The notes under the pieces were generated by a model that was not told where the DNA came from, did not search any database, and saw only the letters and a list, made by a program, of their open reading frames with translations. The translations under genes and the position numbers were made by a program. From Pseudomonas saudiphocaensis (lineage in GTDB: Bacteria; Pseudomonadota; Gammaproteobacteria; Pseudomonadales; Pseudomonadaceae): a stretch of 64,000 nt of DNA. The stretch's first letter is position 1, and the number at the start of each line of letters is the position of its first letter. The stretch covers positions 434,001-498,000 of the forward strand of contig NZ_CCSF01000001.1 in NCBI RefSeq assembly GCF_000756775.1, in the 5' to 3' direction. This document shows, one piece after another, positions 44,726 to 53,552 of this stretch.

Positions 44726-44742
44726 CACAACAAAAACAATAG
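44726..44742 (+). promoter_or_regulatory. A-rich Hfq/Crc-like site in front of benK
   Basis: CACAACAAAAACAATAG lies about 15 bases upstream of the benK ATG and overlaps the region before its AGAGAG ribosome site. It fits the A-rich motif for Hfq/Crc repression of translation. Confidence 0.55.
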
Positions 44743-44755
44743 AGAGCGCTTTGCC

Positions 44756-46099
44756 ATGCAGAAAAGAATAGATGTTCACGAGGTTATCGATAACGCTCGT
44801 TTCAGCCAGTTTCACTGGCTGGTCATGTGCCTGTGCGCACTGCTGCTGATCTTCGACGGCTACGACCTGTTCATCTACGGCGTGGTTTTGCCGGTGATCA
44901 TGCAGGAGTGGGGCCTGACCCCGCTGCAGGCCGGCGCACTAGGAAGCTACGCACTGTTCGGGATGATGTTCGGTGCGCTGATCTTCGGCACCCTGGCCGA
45001 CCGTATCGGCCGCAAGAAGGGCATTGCCATCTGTTTTCTGCTGTTCAGCACGGCGACGGTGCTCAACGGCTTTGCCAGCACGCCGACCGAGTTCGGTATC
45101 TTCCGTTTTCTGGCCGGTCTTGGCTGCGGCGGGCTGATGCCAAACGTGGTGGCGCTGATGAACGAGTACGCGCCGAAGAGGCTGCGTAGCACGCTGGTGG
45201 CGATCATGTTCAGCGGCTATTCCCTGGGCGGCATGTTCTCCGCCGGCCTGGGGATCTACATGCTGCCGCGCTTCGGTTGGGAGGCCATGTTCTTCGCTGC
45301 CGCCGTACCGCTGCTGCTGTTGCCGGTGATTCTCTGGAAGCTGCCGGAGTCGGTGGGTTTCCTGGTGCGCCAGGGGCGTATGGAGGAGGCGCGCGCACTG
45401 CTGAAAAAGATCCAGCCGCAGCGGGAATTCGCCGCTGACGAGGAGCTGGAACTGGTCGAGGCCAAGGCCAAGAGCGCCTCGGTGACCGAACTCTTTCGCG
45501 ACGGTCGCCTGCTGGGCACGTTGTCGATCTGGGTGGCGTTCTTCTGCTGTCTGCTGATGGTCTACGCGCTGGGTTCCTGGCTGCCGAAGCTGATGGCCAA
45601 TGCTGGCTACAGCCTGGGATCGAGCCTGTCCTTCCTGGTGGCGCTCAATCTGGGCGGCATGTTCGGCGCCATTCTCGGCGGTTGGCTAGGGGATCGCTTC
45701 AACCTGGCCAAGGTGGTGGTGGTGTTTTTCGCCGTGTCGGTGCTGTCCATCAGCCTGCTGGGCTTCAAGACGCCGATGCCGGTGCTCTACAGCCTGATCA
45801 CCATTGCCGGCGCCACTGTAATCGGTACGCAGATCCTGCTTTACGCCTGTGCCGCGCAATTCTACGGCCTGTCGATTCGCTCCACCGGCCTGGGCTGGGC
45901 CTCGGGCATCGGCCGCAACGGCGCCATCGTCGGCCCGCTGCTGGGCGGCGCGCTGCTGGGGATCAACCTGCCACTGCAACTGAACTTCATCGCCTTCGCC
46001 ATTCCCGGGGTGATCGCTGCGCTTGCCATGACCCTGTTCGTGCTTTCCAGGCGGCCTGAGCGCGCCGCGCCAGCTCCGCTGATGGCTGCGAAAGCCTGA
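44756..46099 (+). CDS. benK: Benzoate MFS transporter BenK
   Basis: BenK is an aromatic acid:H+ symporter of the MFS AAHS family in the inner membrane. The 447-residue product has 12 helices and the family signature in FDGYDLFIYGVVLPVIM (DGxDxxxxG of helix 1). The GTLADRIGRKKG loop after helix 2 and RFLAGLGCGGLMPNVVALMNEYAPKR follow. The start at 44756 has AGAGAG upstream. It follows benD by about 76 bp and precedes catB by 28 bp with no terminator, so benD-benK-catB seem cotranscribed. Confidence 0.94.
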   Translation: MQKRIDVHEVIDNARFSQFHWLVMCLCALLLIFDGYDLFIYGVVLPVIMQEWGLTPLQAGALGSYALFGMMFGALIFGTLADRIGRKKGIAICFLLFSTATVLNGFASTPTEFGIFRFLAGLGCGGLMPNVVALMNEYAPKRLRSTLVAIMFSGYSLGGMFSAGLGIYMLPRFGWEAMFFAAAVPLLLLPVILWKLPESVGFLVRQGRMEEARALLKKIQPQREFAADEELELVEAKAKSASVTELFRDGRLLGTLSIWVAFFCCLLMVYALGSWLPKLMANAGYSLGSSLSFLVALNLGGMFGAILGGWLGDRFNLAKVVVVFFAVSVLSISLLGFKTPMPVLYSLITIAGATVIGTQILLYACAAQFYGLSIRSTGLGWASGIGRNGAIVGPLLGGALLGINLPLQLNFIAFAIPGVIAALAMTLFVLSRRPERAAPAPLMAAKA

Positions 46100-46127
46100 A
46101 CACTTATCACACGAGGTTGGACTAGCA

Positions 46128-47249
46128 ATGAGTCAAATCCTGATCGAAAGCATCCAGACGCTGATCGTCGATCTGCCCACCATTCGCCCGCACAAGCTGG
46201 CGATGCACACCATGCAGAAGCAGACGCTGGTGATCATCCGCCTGCGCTGCAGCGATGGTGTCGAAGGCATCGGCGAGTCCACCACCATCGGTGGACTGTC
46301 CTACGGCAATGAGAGCCCTGAGAGCATCAAGGCGAACATCGACAGCCATCTGGCGCCAATGCTGGTCGGTCAGGATGCAAGCAACATCAACGCCGCCATG
46401 CAGCGTCTGGACAAGATCGCCAAGGGCAACACCTTCGCCAAGTCCGGCCTGGAAAGCGCGCTGCTGGATGCCCAGGGCAAACGCCTCGGTCTGCCGGTCA
46501 GTGAATTGCTCGGCGGGCGCGTCCGTGACGGTCTCGAAGTGGCCTGGACGCTGGCCTCCGGTGACACCGAACGCGACATCGCCGAAGCCGAGCAGATGCT
46601 CGACATCCGCCGCCACCGCATCTTCAAACTGAAGATTGGTGCCAACCCGCTGGAGCAGGATCTCAAGCACGTGGTGGCGATCAAGAAGGCCCTGGGGGAG
46701 CGCGCCAGTGTACGCGTCGACGTCAATCAGGGCTGGGACGAGTCCCGGGCCATCCGCGGCTGCCGGGTGCTGGGCGAGAACGGTATCGACCTGATCGAAC
46801 AGCCCATCTCGCGCATCAATCGCGGCGGCCAGATCCGCCTGAACCAGAGCAGCATCGCGCCGATCATGGCCGATGAGTCCATCGAGAGCGTCGAGGATGC
46901 CTTCAGCCTCGCTGCCGACGGCGCCGCCAGCATCTTCGCCCTGAAGATCGCCAAGAACGGCGGCCCGCGCGCGGTGCTGCGTACTGCCCAGATTGCCGAA
47001 GCGGCGGGCATCGCCCTTTACGGCGGGACCATGCTCGAAGGTGCCATCGGCACCCTGGCCTCGGCTCATGCCTTCGTAACCCTGAACAAACTGACCTGGC
47101 ACACCGAGCTGTTCGGCCCGTTGCTGCTGACCGAAGAAATCGTCACCGAGGCGCCGGTTTATCGCGACTTCCAGCTGGAAGTTCCGCGCACGCCGGGCCT
47201 CGGCCTGACCCTGGACGAGGAGCGCCTGGCGTTCTTCGCTCGTACCTGA
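46128..47249 (+). CDS. catB: Muconate cycloisomerase CatB
   Basis: CatB converts cis,cis-muconate to muconolactone. The 373-residue product is an enolase-superfamily MLE. It shows FKLKIGANP (the KxK catalytic lysines), VDVNQGWDES and the metal ligands in LIEQPI and MADESIESV. Length and sequence match Pseudomonas CatB. In most Pseudomonas a divergent catR precedes catB; here catB lies 28 bp behind benK. Confidence 0.95.
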   Translation: MSQILIESIQTLIVDLPTIRPHKLAMHTMQKQTLVIIRLRCSDGVEGIGESTTIGGLSYGNESPESIKANIDSHLAPMLVGQDASNINAAMQRLDKIAKGNTFAKSGLESALLDAQGKRLGLPVSELLGGRVRDGLEVAWTLASGDTERDIAEAEQMLDIRRHRIFKLKIGANPLEQDLKHVVAIKKALGERASVRVDVNQGWDESRAIRGCRVLGENGIDLIEQPISRINRGGQIRLNQSSIAPIMADESIESVEDAFSLAADGAASIFALKIAKNGGPRAVLRTAQIAEAAGIALYGGTMLEGAIGTLASAHAFVTLNKLTWHTELFGPLLLTEEIVTEAPVYRDFQLEVPRTPGLGLTLDEERLAFFART

Positions 47250-47264
47250 CCGGAGGCTGAAAAC

Positions 47265-47555
47265 ATGCTGTTCCACGTAAAGATGATCGTAAAACTGCCG
47301 GTGGATATGGACCCGGCCAAGGCCGCCAAGCTCAAGGCTGACGAGAAGGAACTGGCGCAGAACCTGATGCGCGAGGGCAAATGGCGCCACCTGTGGCGCA
47401 TTGCCGGCCAGTACGCCAACTACAGCGTGTTCGATGTCGCCAGCGTGCAGGAGCTGCACGACACCCTGATGCAGCTGCCGCTGTTCCCCTACATGGATAT
47501 TGAAGTCAACCCGCTGTGCCGTCATCCGTCCTCGATCCGTGACGACGACAGCTGA
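47265..47555 (+). CDS. catC: Muconolactone delta-isomerase CatC
   Basis: CatC converts muconolactone to 3-oxoadipate enol-lactone. The 96-residue product (MLFHVKMIVKLPVDMDPAKA) forms the small decameric muconolactone isomerase fold, with EKELAQNLMREGKWRHLWRIAGQYANYSVFD. It starts 15 bp after catB and precedes catA. Confidence 0.96.
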   Translation: MLFHVKMIVKLPVDMDPAKAAKLKADEKELAQNLMREGKWRHLWRIAGQYANYSVFDVASVQELHDTLMQLPLFPYMDIEVNPLCRHPSSIRDDDS

Positions 47556-47627
47556 TCAATCGCTCAAGGCCGGGCCCGTCCCGGCGCGTCAACCGTGTAA
47601 CGACAAATACAAGATGAGGCTCAAACC

Positions 47628-48566
47628 ATGACCGTCCAAATTTCCCACACCGAACATGTACAGAACTTCTTCAAAGAAGCCAGCGGCTTCGGTAACGATG
47701 CCGGCAGCAGCCGCCTGAAGACGGTGATCAATCGCATTCTGGTGGATGCCGCGAAGATCATCGAAGACCTGGAAATTACTCAGGATGAGTTCTGGAAGGC
47801 GGTGGATTACCTCAACCGTTTGGGTGGCCGTAATGAGGCAGGTCTGCTGGTTGCCGGCCTCGGTCTGGAGCACTACCTCGACCTGCTGCAGGATGCCAAG
47901 GACGAGCAGGCCGGCCTGACCGGCGGCACCCCGCGCACCATCGAAGGCCCGCTGTATGTCGCTGGCGCGCCGATCGCCGAAGGGCAGGTGCGCATGGATG
48001 ACGGTAGCGAAGATGGCGTTGCCACCGTGATGTTCCTGGAAGGGCAGGTCGTCGACGTGGACGGTAAGCCGATCGCTGGCGCTACGGTCGATCTTTGGCA
48101 CGCCAATACCCAGGGCAACTATTCCTATTTCGACAAGAGCCAGTCGGATTACAACCTGCGTCGCCGCATCATTACCGACGCCGAAGGCCGCTACCGCGCT
48201 CGCAGCATCGTACCGTCCGGCTATGGCTGCTCGCCGGACGGCCCGACCCAGGAATGCCTCGATCTGCTGGGTCGTCATGGCCAGCGTCCGGCGCACATCC
48301 ACTTCTTTATCTCCGCGCCAGGTCACCGTCACCTGACCACGCAGATCAACCTGTCCGGCGACAAGTACCTGTGGGACGACTTCGCCTATGCCACTCGCGA
48401 TGGCCTGGTGGGCGAGATCCGCTTCAATGAAGATGCCGAAGCTGCACGGGCCCGTGGTGTTGAAGGCCGCTTTGCCGAAGTGGACTTCGACTTCCAGCTG
48501 CAGAAGGCTCCAGCCCCCCAGGCCGAGCAACGCAGTCAGCGTCCGCGCGCTCTGCAGGAGGCCTAA
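47628..48566 (+). CDS. catA: Catechol 1,2-dioxygenase CatA
   Basis: CatA cleaves catechol between the hydroxyls to cis,cis-muconate. The 312-residue product is an intradiol dioxygenase with the N-terminal helical domain and the Fe(III) ligands Tyr165 (GNYSYF), Tyr199 (PSGYG), His223 and His225 (PAHIHFF). A 72-bp gap separates it from catC. The order catB-catC-catA is usual in Pseudomonas. Confidence 0.96.
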   Translation: MTVQISHTEHVQNFFKEASGFGNDAGSSRLKTVINRILVDAAKIIEDLEITQDEFWKAVDYLNRLGGRNEAGLLVAGLGLEHYLDLLQDAKDEQAGLTGGTPRTIEGPLYVAGAPIAEGQVRMDDGSEDGVATVMFLEGQVVDVDGKPIAGATVDLWHANTQGNYSYFDKSQSDYNLRRRIITDAEGRYRARSIVPSGYGCSPDGPTQECLDLLGRHGQRPAHIHFFISAPGHRHLTTQINLSGDKYLWDDFAYATRDGLVGEIRFNEDAEAARARGVEGRFAEVDFDFQLQKAPAPQAEQRSQRPRALQEA

Positions 48567-48582
48567 GCCTCTCGCGGTACTC

Positions 48583-48660
48583 AAGGTGGATGATAAAGCG
48601 CCATCCACCCTACGTTTGCATCAGGGTTCGTAGGGTGGATAACGCTCTTTTTATCCACCG
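48583..48660. repeat. GGGTGGAT-type inverted repeat between catA and benE
   Basis: AGGTGGATGATAAAGCG-CCATCCACCCTACG is followed at 15 bp by CGTAGGGTGGATAACGC and then TTTTTATCCACC. The arms can form nested hairpins. Similar GGTGGATAA / TTATCCACC elements recur between genes in Pseudomonas genomes. It may also terminate or stabilise the catA mRNA. Confidence 0.7.
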
Positions 48661-48756
48661 TTGACCCGCCTGGTTCCACCGTTTCACCGCGTTACCTCTA
48701 CAACAAGAGCAATCCGGGCACTGCCACGGATAGCCATGCCTGACTTGCGAGGCACT

Positions 48757-49983
48757 ATGAAAGCGCTACTGAAGGACTGTTCGGTATCTGCTGTGGTCGC
48801 CGGCTTTATCGCGACGGTGATTTCCTATGCCGGCCCGTTGGTGATCATCTTCCAGGCGGCCAAGGCGGCCAACATGCCCCATGACGTGCTGTCGTCCTGG
48901 GTCTGGACCATTTCCATCGGCAGCGGCGTGCTCGGTATTCTTCTGAGCCTGCGCTATCGAGTGCCCATCGTCATCGCCTGGTCCGCGCCTGGCTCGGCAC
49001 TGCTGGTCACGCTCTTGCCGGGCATTTCCCTGAATCAGGCAATCGGTGCCTATCTGGTCGCCAATGCGATCATCCTGCTGGTCGGCCTGTCGGGGGCCTT
49101 CGATCGCATCATCGGCAAACTGCCTGCTGCGATTTCCGCGGCGATGCTGGCAGGCATCCTGTTTTCCTTCGGCATCGGCCTGTTCGTTTCGGTCAAGGAT
49201 CAGCCCTGGCTGGTGCTGGCGATGTTCATCACCTACCTGATCTTCAAGCGGGTATTGCCCCGTTATGCAGTGCTCGCCGTGCTGGTGGTGGGCGTGCTGA
49301 TGACGCTCGCCAGCGGGGAACTGAACAGCGGAGCGCTGGTAATCGGGCTGGCCACGCCGGTCTGGATCACGCCGGAATTCAGCTGGCAGGTGATGCTCAG
49401 CATCGCCTTGCCACTGGTCATGGTGTCGCTGACCGGGCAGTTCGTGCCAGGCATGGTGGTGCTGCGCAACGATGGCTACCACACACCGGCCAGCCCACTG
49501 ATCAGCAGCAGCGCGCTGGGCTCATTGCTGCTGGCGCCGTTTGGCTGCCACGGCCTGAACCTGGCGGCCATCACTGCCGCCATCTGTACCGGCAGGGAGT
49601 CCCATGAGGACCCCGGCAAGCGCTATGTCGCGGGCGTTTCCGGCGGTGTGTTCTATCTGCTGCTGGGCGTTTTCGGCGCCACCCTGGTCTCGATCTTTAC
49701 CGCCTTTCCGGCGGCCCTTATCGCAGCCCTTGCAGGTCTTGCCCTGCTGGGAGCAATTGGCGGCGCATTGAGTTCGGCGATGGCGGTTCCGAAGGATCGT
49801 GAAGCCGCCCTGATCACCTTCCTGGTGACTGCTTCGGGTATGTCGCTGCTAGGGCTGTCCGCCGCCTTCTGGGGGCTGATCTTCGGTATCGCCGCCCATT
49901 TTCTGCTGGGGCTGAAGAAGCCCAAGCCAAGTGTTGCGGCTCACCCGCCAGTCGCTTCCGAAAGCGAACAGCCGGCGCGCTGA
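48757..49983 (+). CDS. benE: Benzoate/H+ symporter BenE
   Basis: BenE is an inner-membrane benzoate permease of a family separate from MFS. The 408-residue product has about 12 hydrophobic segments, with SAVVAGFIATVISYAGPLVIIFQAA near the start and LPLVMVSLTGQFVPGMVVLRN in the middle. FGCHGLNLAAITAAICTGRESHEDPGKRYVAGV follows and matches the BenE family. The ATG at 48757 follows GAGG by 5 bp; ATG 48736 and an earlier TTG would add residues before the first helix. It is a second benzoate uptake route beside BenK. Confidence 0.93.
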   Translation: MKALLKDCSVSAVVAGFIATVISYAGPLVIIFQAAKAANMPHDVLSSWVWTISIGSGVLGILLSLRYRVPIVIAWSAPGSALLVTLLPGISLNQAIGAYLVANAIILLVGLSGAFDRIIGKLPAAISAAMLAGILFSFGIGLFVSVKDQPWLVLAMFITYLIFKRVLPRYAVLAVLVVGVLMTLASGELNSGALVIGLATPVWITPEFSWQVMLSIALPLVMVSLTGQFVPGMVVLRNDGYHTPASPLISSSALGSLLLAPFGCHGLNLAAITAAICTGRESHEDPGKRYVAGVSGGVFYLLLGVFGATLVSIFTAFPAALIAALAGLALLGAIGGALSSAMAVPKDREAALITFLVTASGMSLLGLSAAFWGLIFGIAAHFLLGLKKPKPSVAAHPPVASESEQPAR

Positions 49984-50067
49984 GCTAAACCTAAAAAAGA
50001 AACGAAAAGAGCAACCGAAATTGCCGCCGCTTTCCGCTGCTGTGCCCGGGAAGCGCTGGCCTGTACC

Positions 50068-50091
50068 TAAAAAACAACAACAACGAGAAAA
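50068..50091 (+). promoter_or_regulatory. A-rich Hfq/Crc-like site in front of benF
   Basis: The run from TAAAAAACAACAACAACGAG to the AAAAG before the ATG (50068-50091) is a near-perfect A-rich ARN repeat (AAC AAC AAC). It directly overlaps the ribosome binding region of the porin gene. It is the strongest of the three ben-region sites. Confidence 0.65.
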
Positions 50092-50094
50092 GAC

Positions 50095-51366
50095 ATGACC
50101 AAAATGCTGAACATCTCTCCGCTGGCCCTGGCTATCGGAGCCTCCTTGGCGATGCCGTCTGCCTTCGCTACCGAGGGTGGTTTCATTGAGGACACCACGG
50201 CGACCCTGCAGGCACGCAATTATTATTTCAGCCGTGACTTCTCCGATATCGTCGGTCCCAGCCAGCAGTCCAAATCCGAAGAATGGGCGCAGGGCTTCAT
50301 TCTCAAAGTGAACTCCGGCTACACCCAGGGCACGGTAGGTTTCGGCGTCGATCTGCTCGGCCAGCTGGGCATCAAACTCGACAGCGGCGGGGGGCGGGTC
50401 AATACCGGGTTGTTGCCGAACGACAGCGATGGCAAGGCCGTGGACAACTACAGCCGTCTTGGCGCGGCGCTCAAGGTGCGGCTGTCGCAAACCGAGCTAA
50501 AGATCGGTGAGCAAACGCCTGACCTGCCGGTGCTCACCTTCAGCGATATCCGCCTGCTGCCGCCGACCTACCAGGGCGCCAGTATCGTTTCCCGGGAGAT
50601 CGACGGCCTGACCCTGCAAGGTGGCCAGTTTCGTTCCGGCAGCCTGCTGAATGCGGCGGGTGACGGCAAGATGCGCGTCAAGCTCGGCCATACGCCACAG
50701 CTGGGCGGCGATGCGGCGAGCGACCGCTTCAACTACGCCGCTGCCGATTACGCCTTCAATGACAAACGCACTTCGGTGGGTGTCTGGTACGCGCAGCTGG
50801 AGGATATCTACAACCAGCGCTTCTACAGCCTCAAACACAGCGAGCCGGTGGGAGATTGGGTACTGGGCGTCAACATCGGCTTCTACGACTCCAAGGAAGA
50901 CGGCGACCAACTGCTGGGCAATATCGACAACCAGGCGGCGTTTACCCAGCTTTCCGCCAGGTATGGCGGGCACACCTTTATGGTCGGCTATCAGGCCATG
51001 TTCGGCGATGACGCCTTTCCGCGCGTGTTCAACAACATCACGCCGCTGGGCAATGAGGTCCCCACCTATGAGTTCGCCGGCGCCGATGAGCGCTCCTGGC
51101 AGGTTCGCCATGACTACGACTTCAGCGCGCTGGGCATCCCCGGTCTGGTGACCACGGTGCGCTATATCTCGGGCGACAACGTGGACACCGGCAGGGGCTT
51201 CGAGGGCAAGGAGTGGGAGCGCGATCTGGATGTGGGTTACACCTTCCAGAGCGGCCTGCTGAAGAACCTCAACGTGCGTGTGCGCAATGTCGTAGCGCGT
51301 TCCAACTACCGCAGCGACATCGACGAGAACCGCCTGATCTTCAACTACACCTGGCAGCTGCTGTAA
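50095..51366 (+). CDS. benF: OprD-family benzoate porin BenF
   Basis: BenF is an 18-strand outer-membrane channel that lets benzoate into the periplasm. The 423-residue product has a signal peptide ([22 protein letters not shown]), then a long beta-strand pattern. OprD-family marks are [21 protein letters not shown] near the start, [21 protein letters not shown] in the middle and an ending IFNYTWQLL. The gene directly follows benE and is co-oriented with ben/cat. A separate promoter is possible in the 111-bp gap. Confidence 0.93.
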   Translation: MTKMLNISPLALAIGASLAMPSAFATEGGFIEDTTATLQARNYYFSRDFSDIVGPSQQSKSEEWAQGFILKVNSGYTQGTVGFGVDLLGQLGIKLDSGGGRVNTGLLPNDSDGKAVDNYSRLGAALKVRLSQTELKIGEQTPDLPVLTFSDIRLLPPTYQGASIVSREIDGLTLQGGQFRSGSLLNAAGDGKMRVKLGHTPQLGGDAASDRFNYAAADYAFNDKRTSVGVWYAQLEDIYNQRFYSLKHSEPVGDWVLGVNIGFYDSKEDGDQLLGNIDNQAAFTQLSARYGGHTFMVGYQAMFGDDAFPRVFNNITPLGNEVPTYEFAGADERSWQVRHDYDFSALGIPGLVTTVRYISGDNVDTGRGFEGKEWERDLDVGYTFQSGLLKNLNVRVRNVVARSNYRSDIDENRLIFNYTWQLL

Positions 51367-51374
51367 GGTCCTGT

Positions 51375-51402
51375 GGACCCGCAGCCGTTGGCCGCGGGTC
51401 AG
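51375..51402 (+). terminator. Hairpin after benF
   Basis: GACCCGC(A) / (C)GCGGGTC with a loop around GCCGTTGGC lies about 10 bp behind the benF stop. It has a good stem but no T tract, so it may be a rho-dependent or weak terminator ending the ben-cat unit. Confidence 0.45.
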
Positions 51403-51467
51403 TCAGTGGCTTTGGGACGGCGCGGTGACGAACCCAGATAAGGAGGGCAGGCGGCGCCAGGCATTTT

Positions 51468-51500
51468 GCGATTATCGAAGTCCTGGTCGATAATCGAGCG
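51468..51500. promoter_or_regulatory. PcaR operator at the pcaR promoter (autoregulation)
   Basis: GCGATTATCGAA (51468-51479) and GGTCGATAATCGAGC (51485-51499) are inverted copies of the PcaR recognition sequence (GTTCGATAATCGCAC type). They lie 26-58 bp before the pcaR ATG, a position suited to autoregulation. Confidence 0.78.
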
Positions 51501-51525
51501 CTGCTTTCTGACAAGGTCGTCTGCT

Positions 51526-52368
51526 ATGACTGAGGAATCTCGCCCCGCTGTCGCGCCGATGGCGCCGGCCATCGTGGCATCGCCGGCCAAGCGCATCGAA
51601 GCGCTGACAGGCGACCCGAATTTCATGAGCTCGCTGGCGCGCGGGCTGGCGGTCATCCACGCTTTTCAGGAGCGTAAGCGCCATCTGACCATCGCCCAGA
51701 TCAGCCACCGCACCGAGATCCCCCGAGCTGCGGTGCGGCGCTGCCTGTATACGCTGATCAAGCTCGGCTACGCCACCACGGACGGGCGAACCTATTCGCT
51801 GCTGCCCAAGGTGCTGACCCTCGGCCACGCCTACCTGTCCTCGACACCTCTGGCCGTAACCGCGCAGCCGATCCTCGACCAGCTCAGCAACCAGCTCCAC
51901 GAGGCCTGCTCCATGGCCACGCTGGAAGGCGATGAGGTGCTCTATGTCGCCCGCTCGGCCACACCCCAGCGGCTGATTTCCGTCGACCTCAGCGTTGGCA
52001 GCCGGTTACCGGCCTACTGCACGTCCATGGGCCGCATCCTGCTGGCCGCGCTGGATGATGCGGCCCTGGACGATTATTTGGAAAACGCCAATCTGCAGAT
52101 CAAGACCAGCCGCACGCTGCATACCCCGGAAGCCATTCGTGCATCGGTTGCCGAAATTCGCCAGCAGGGCTGGGTCATTGTCGATCAGGAGCTGGAAATC
52201 GGGCTGCGCTCACTGGCCGTGCCCTTGAAAGATTCCGCTGGCCAGGTCCTGGCCGCGCTCAACGTTGGTACCCACGTCAGCCGCGTGACTCGCCAGGAAC
52301 TGGAAACCCGCTTCCTGCCGGTGCTGCTGGAAGCCAGCAAAGAGCTGAGTACGCGCTTGTTTCATTGA
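51526..52368 (+). CDS. pcaR: IclR-family regulator PcaR
   Basis: PcaR activates pca genes with 3-oxoadipate as inducer. The 280-residue product has an N-terminal winged helix (about 40-105: LARGLAVIHAFQERKRHLTIAQISHRTEIPRAAVRRCLYTLIKLGY) and a C-terminal IclR effector domain (about 120-275). The ATG at 51526 gives the MTEESRP start; the frame is open further up but overlaps the operator repeats. It lies in front of the pcaIJFD operon, separated by a REP half and a PcaR operator. Confidence 0.93.
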   Translation: MTEESRPAVAPMAPAIVASPAKRIEALTGDPNFMSSLARGLAVIHAFQERKRHLTIAQISHRTEIPRAAVRRCLYTLIKLGYATTDGRTYSLLPKVLTLGHAYLSSTPLAVTAQPILDQLSNQLHEACSMATLEGDEVLYVARSATPQRLISVDLSVGSRLPAYCTSMGRILLAALDDAALDDYLENANLQIKTSRTLHTPEAIRASVAEIRQQGWVIVDQELEIGLRSLAVPLKDSAGQVLAALNVGTHVSRVTRQELETRFLPVLLEASKELSTRLFH

Positions 52369-52508
52369 GGATTCGACGAGCGCGCAACTGCGCGTTCGAT
52401 GATTCGATCCCTAGGCTGCTTTCATCGCGGCACCCGAGACGTTCCCAGAAGATCCCTTGTTCGCAGGCATGACCTGCCTGCCCTACAGAGGTTGTACAGC
52501 CCGCTTCT

Positions 52509-52532
52509 GTAGGACCGGGCCATGCCCGCGAA
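52509..52532 (+). repeat. Single REP half-element between pcaR and pcaI
   Basis: GTAGGACCGGGCCATGCCCG followed by CGAA matches one arm of the Pseudomonas REP family (GTAGGAGCGGGCTTGCCCGCGAA) with a few changes. No opposite arm is nearby. Confidence 0.7.
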
Positions 52533-52577
52533 AAAGACAATTCCCGCCGAAGTATCAGTTTTAGCCAATACTGTTTG

Positions 52578-52611
52578 TGTTCGATTATCGAACGGATAAT
52601 CGATTATCGGA
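52578..52611. promoter_or_regulatory. PcaR operator of the pcaIJFD operon (three repeats)
   Basis: GTTCGATTATCGAACG, GGATAATCG and CGATTATCGGA lie in a row between 52578 and 52611. The spacing is about 10 bp, as in the known PcaR boxes near -35 and -10 of pcaI. The pcaI ATG is about 85 bp downstream. Confidence 0.82.
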
Positions 52612-52694
52612 TTGTTTCGCTATGGGGCGATGGTTAGTGTTTGGAGAAGGCGCCGATCCGTTGGTGCATCCAGTCCATTACACGAGACATGACC

Positions 52695-53552
52695 ATGGCC
52701 GAGATTCTTTCTCTCCGCGAAGCAATTGATCGCTTCGTCAGGAACGGCGATACCGTCGCCCTTGAAGGCTTCACCCATCTGATTCCCACCGCTGCCGCTC
52801 ACGAAATCATTCGCCAGGACAAGAAGGACCTGACCCTGGTGCGGATGACGCCCGATCTGGTCTATGACCTGCTGATCGGTGCCGGTTGCGCGAAGAAGCT
52901 GATCTTCTCCTGGGGCGGAAACCCCGGCGTCGGTTCCCTGCACCGCCTGCGTGACGCGGTGGAAAAGCAGTGGCCGCAGCCGCTGGAAATCGAAGAACAC
53001 AGCCACGCCGATCTGGCCAATGCCTATGTCGCCGGCGCCTCGGGCCTGCCGTTCGCGGTGCTGCGTGCCTACCTCGGCTCCGATCTGCCGAAGGTCAACC
53101 CGATGATCAAGTTCATCGACTGCCCCTTCTCCGGTGAGAAGCTGGCGGCAGTGCCAAGCGTGCGTCCGGACGTCACCGTGATCCACGCGCAGAAGGCCGA
53201 TCGCAAGGGCAACGTGCTGATCTCCGGGATCCTTGGTGTACAGAAGGAAGCGGCTCTGGCAGCCAAGCGCTGCATCGTCACCGTTGAGGAAATTGTCGAT
53301 GACCTGCAGGCGCCGATGAATTCCTGCGTGCTGCCAACCTGGGCGCTAACCGCCGTCTGCCTGGTACCGGGTGGCGCACATCCGTCCTACGCTCATGGCT
53401 ACTACGAGCGCGACAACCGCTTCTATCAGGCCTGGGACCCGATTGCCCGCAGCCGCGAAACCTTTACCGCCTGGATCGATGAATTCATCCGCGGTACCGC
53501 CGATTTCAGTGCATTCCAGGCCAAGCTGGCCGCGCAGCAGGAGGCCAAGTGA
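52695..53552 (+). CDS. pcaI: 3-oxoadipate CoA-transferase subunit alpha (PcaI/CatI)
   Basis: With PcaJ it moves CoA from succinyl-CoA to 3-oxoadipate. The 285-residue product is a family I CoA-transferase alpha chain of the CatI type: MAEILSLREAIDRFVRNGDTVALEGFTHLIPTAAAHEI, FSWGGNPGVGSLHRL, HAQKADRKGNVLISG. ATG 52695 gives the MAEIL start of the CatI/GctA-like group; ATG 52689 is two codons upstream. Its stop overlaps pcaJ (TGATG). It is longer than the P. putida PcaI type (about 231 residues). Confidence 0.93.
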   Translation: MAEILSLREAIDRFVRNGDTVALEGFTHLIPTAAAHEIIRQDKKDLTLVRMTPDLVYDLLIGAGCAKKLIFSWGGNPGVGSLHRLRDAVEKQWPQPLEIEEHSHADLANAYVAGASGLPFAVLRAYLGSDLPKVNPMIKFIDCPFSGEKLAAVPSVRPDVTVIHAQKADRKGNVLISGILGVQKEAALAAKRCIVTVEEIVDDLQAPMNSCVLPTWALTAVCLVPGGAHPSYAHGYYERDNRFYQAWDPIARSRETFTAWIDEFIRGTADFSAFQAKLAAQQEAK

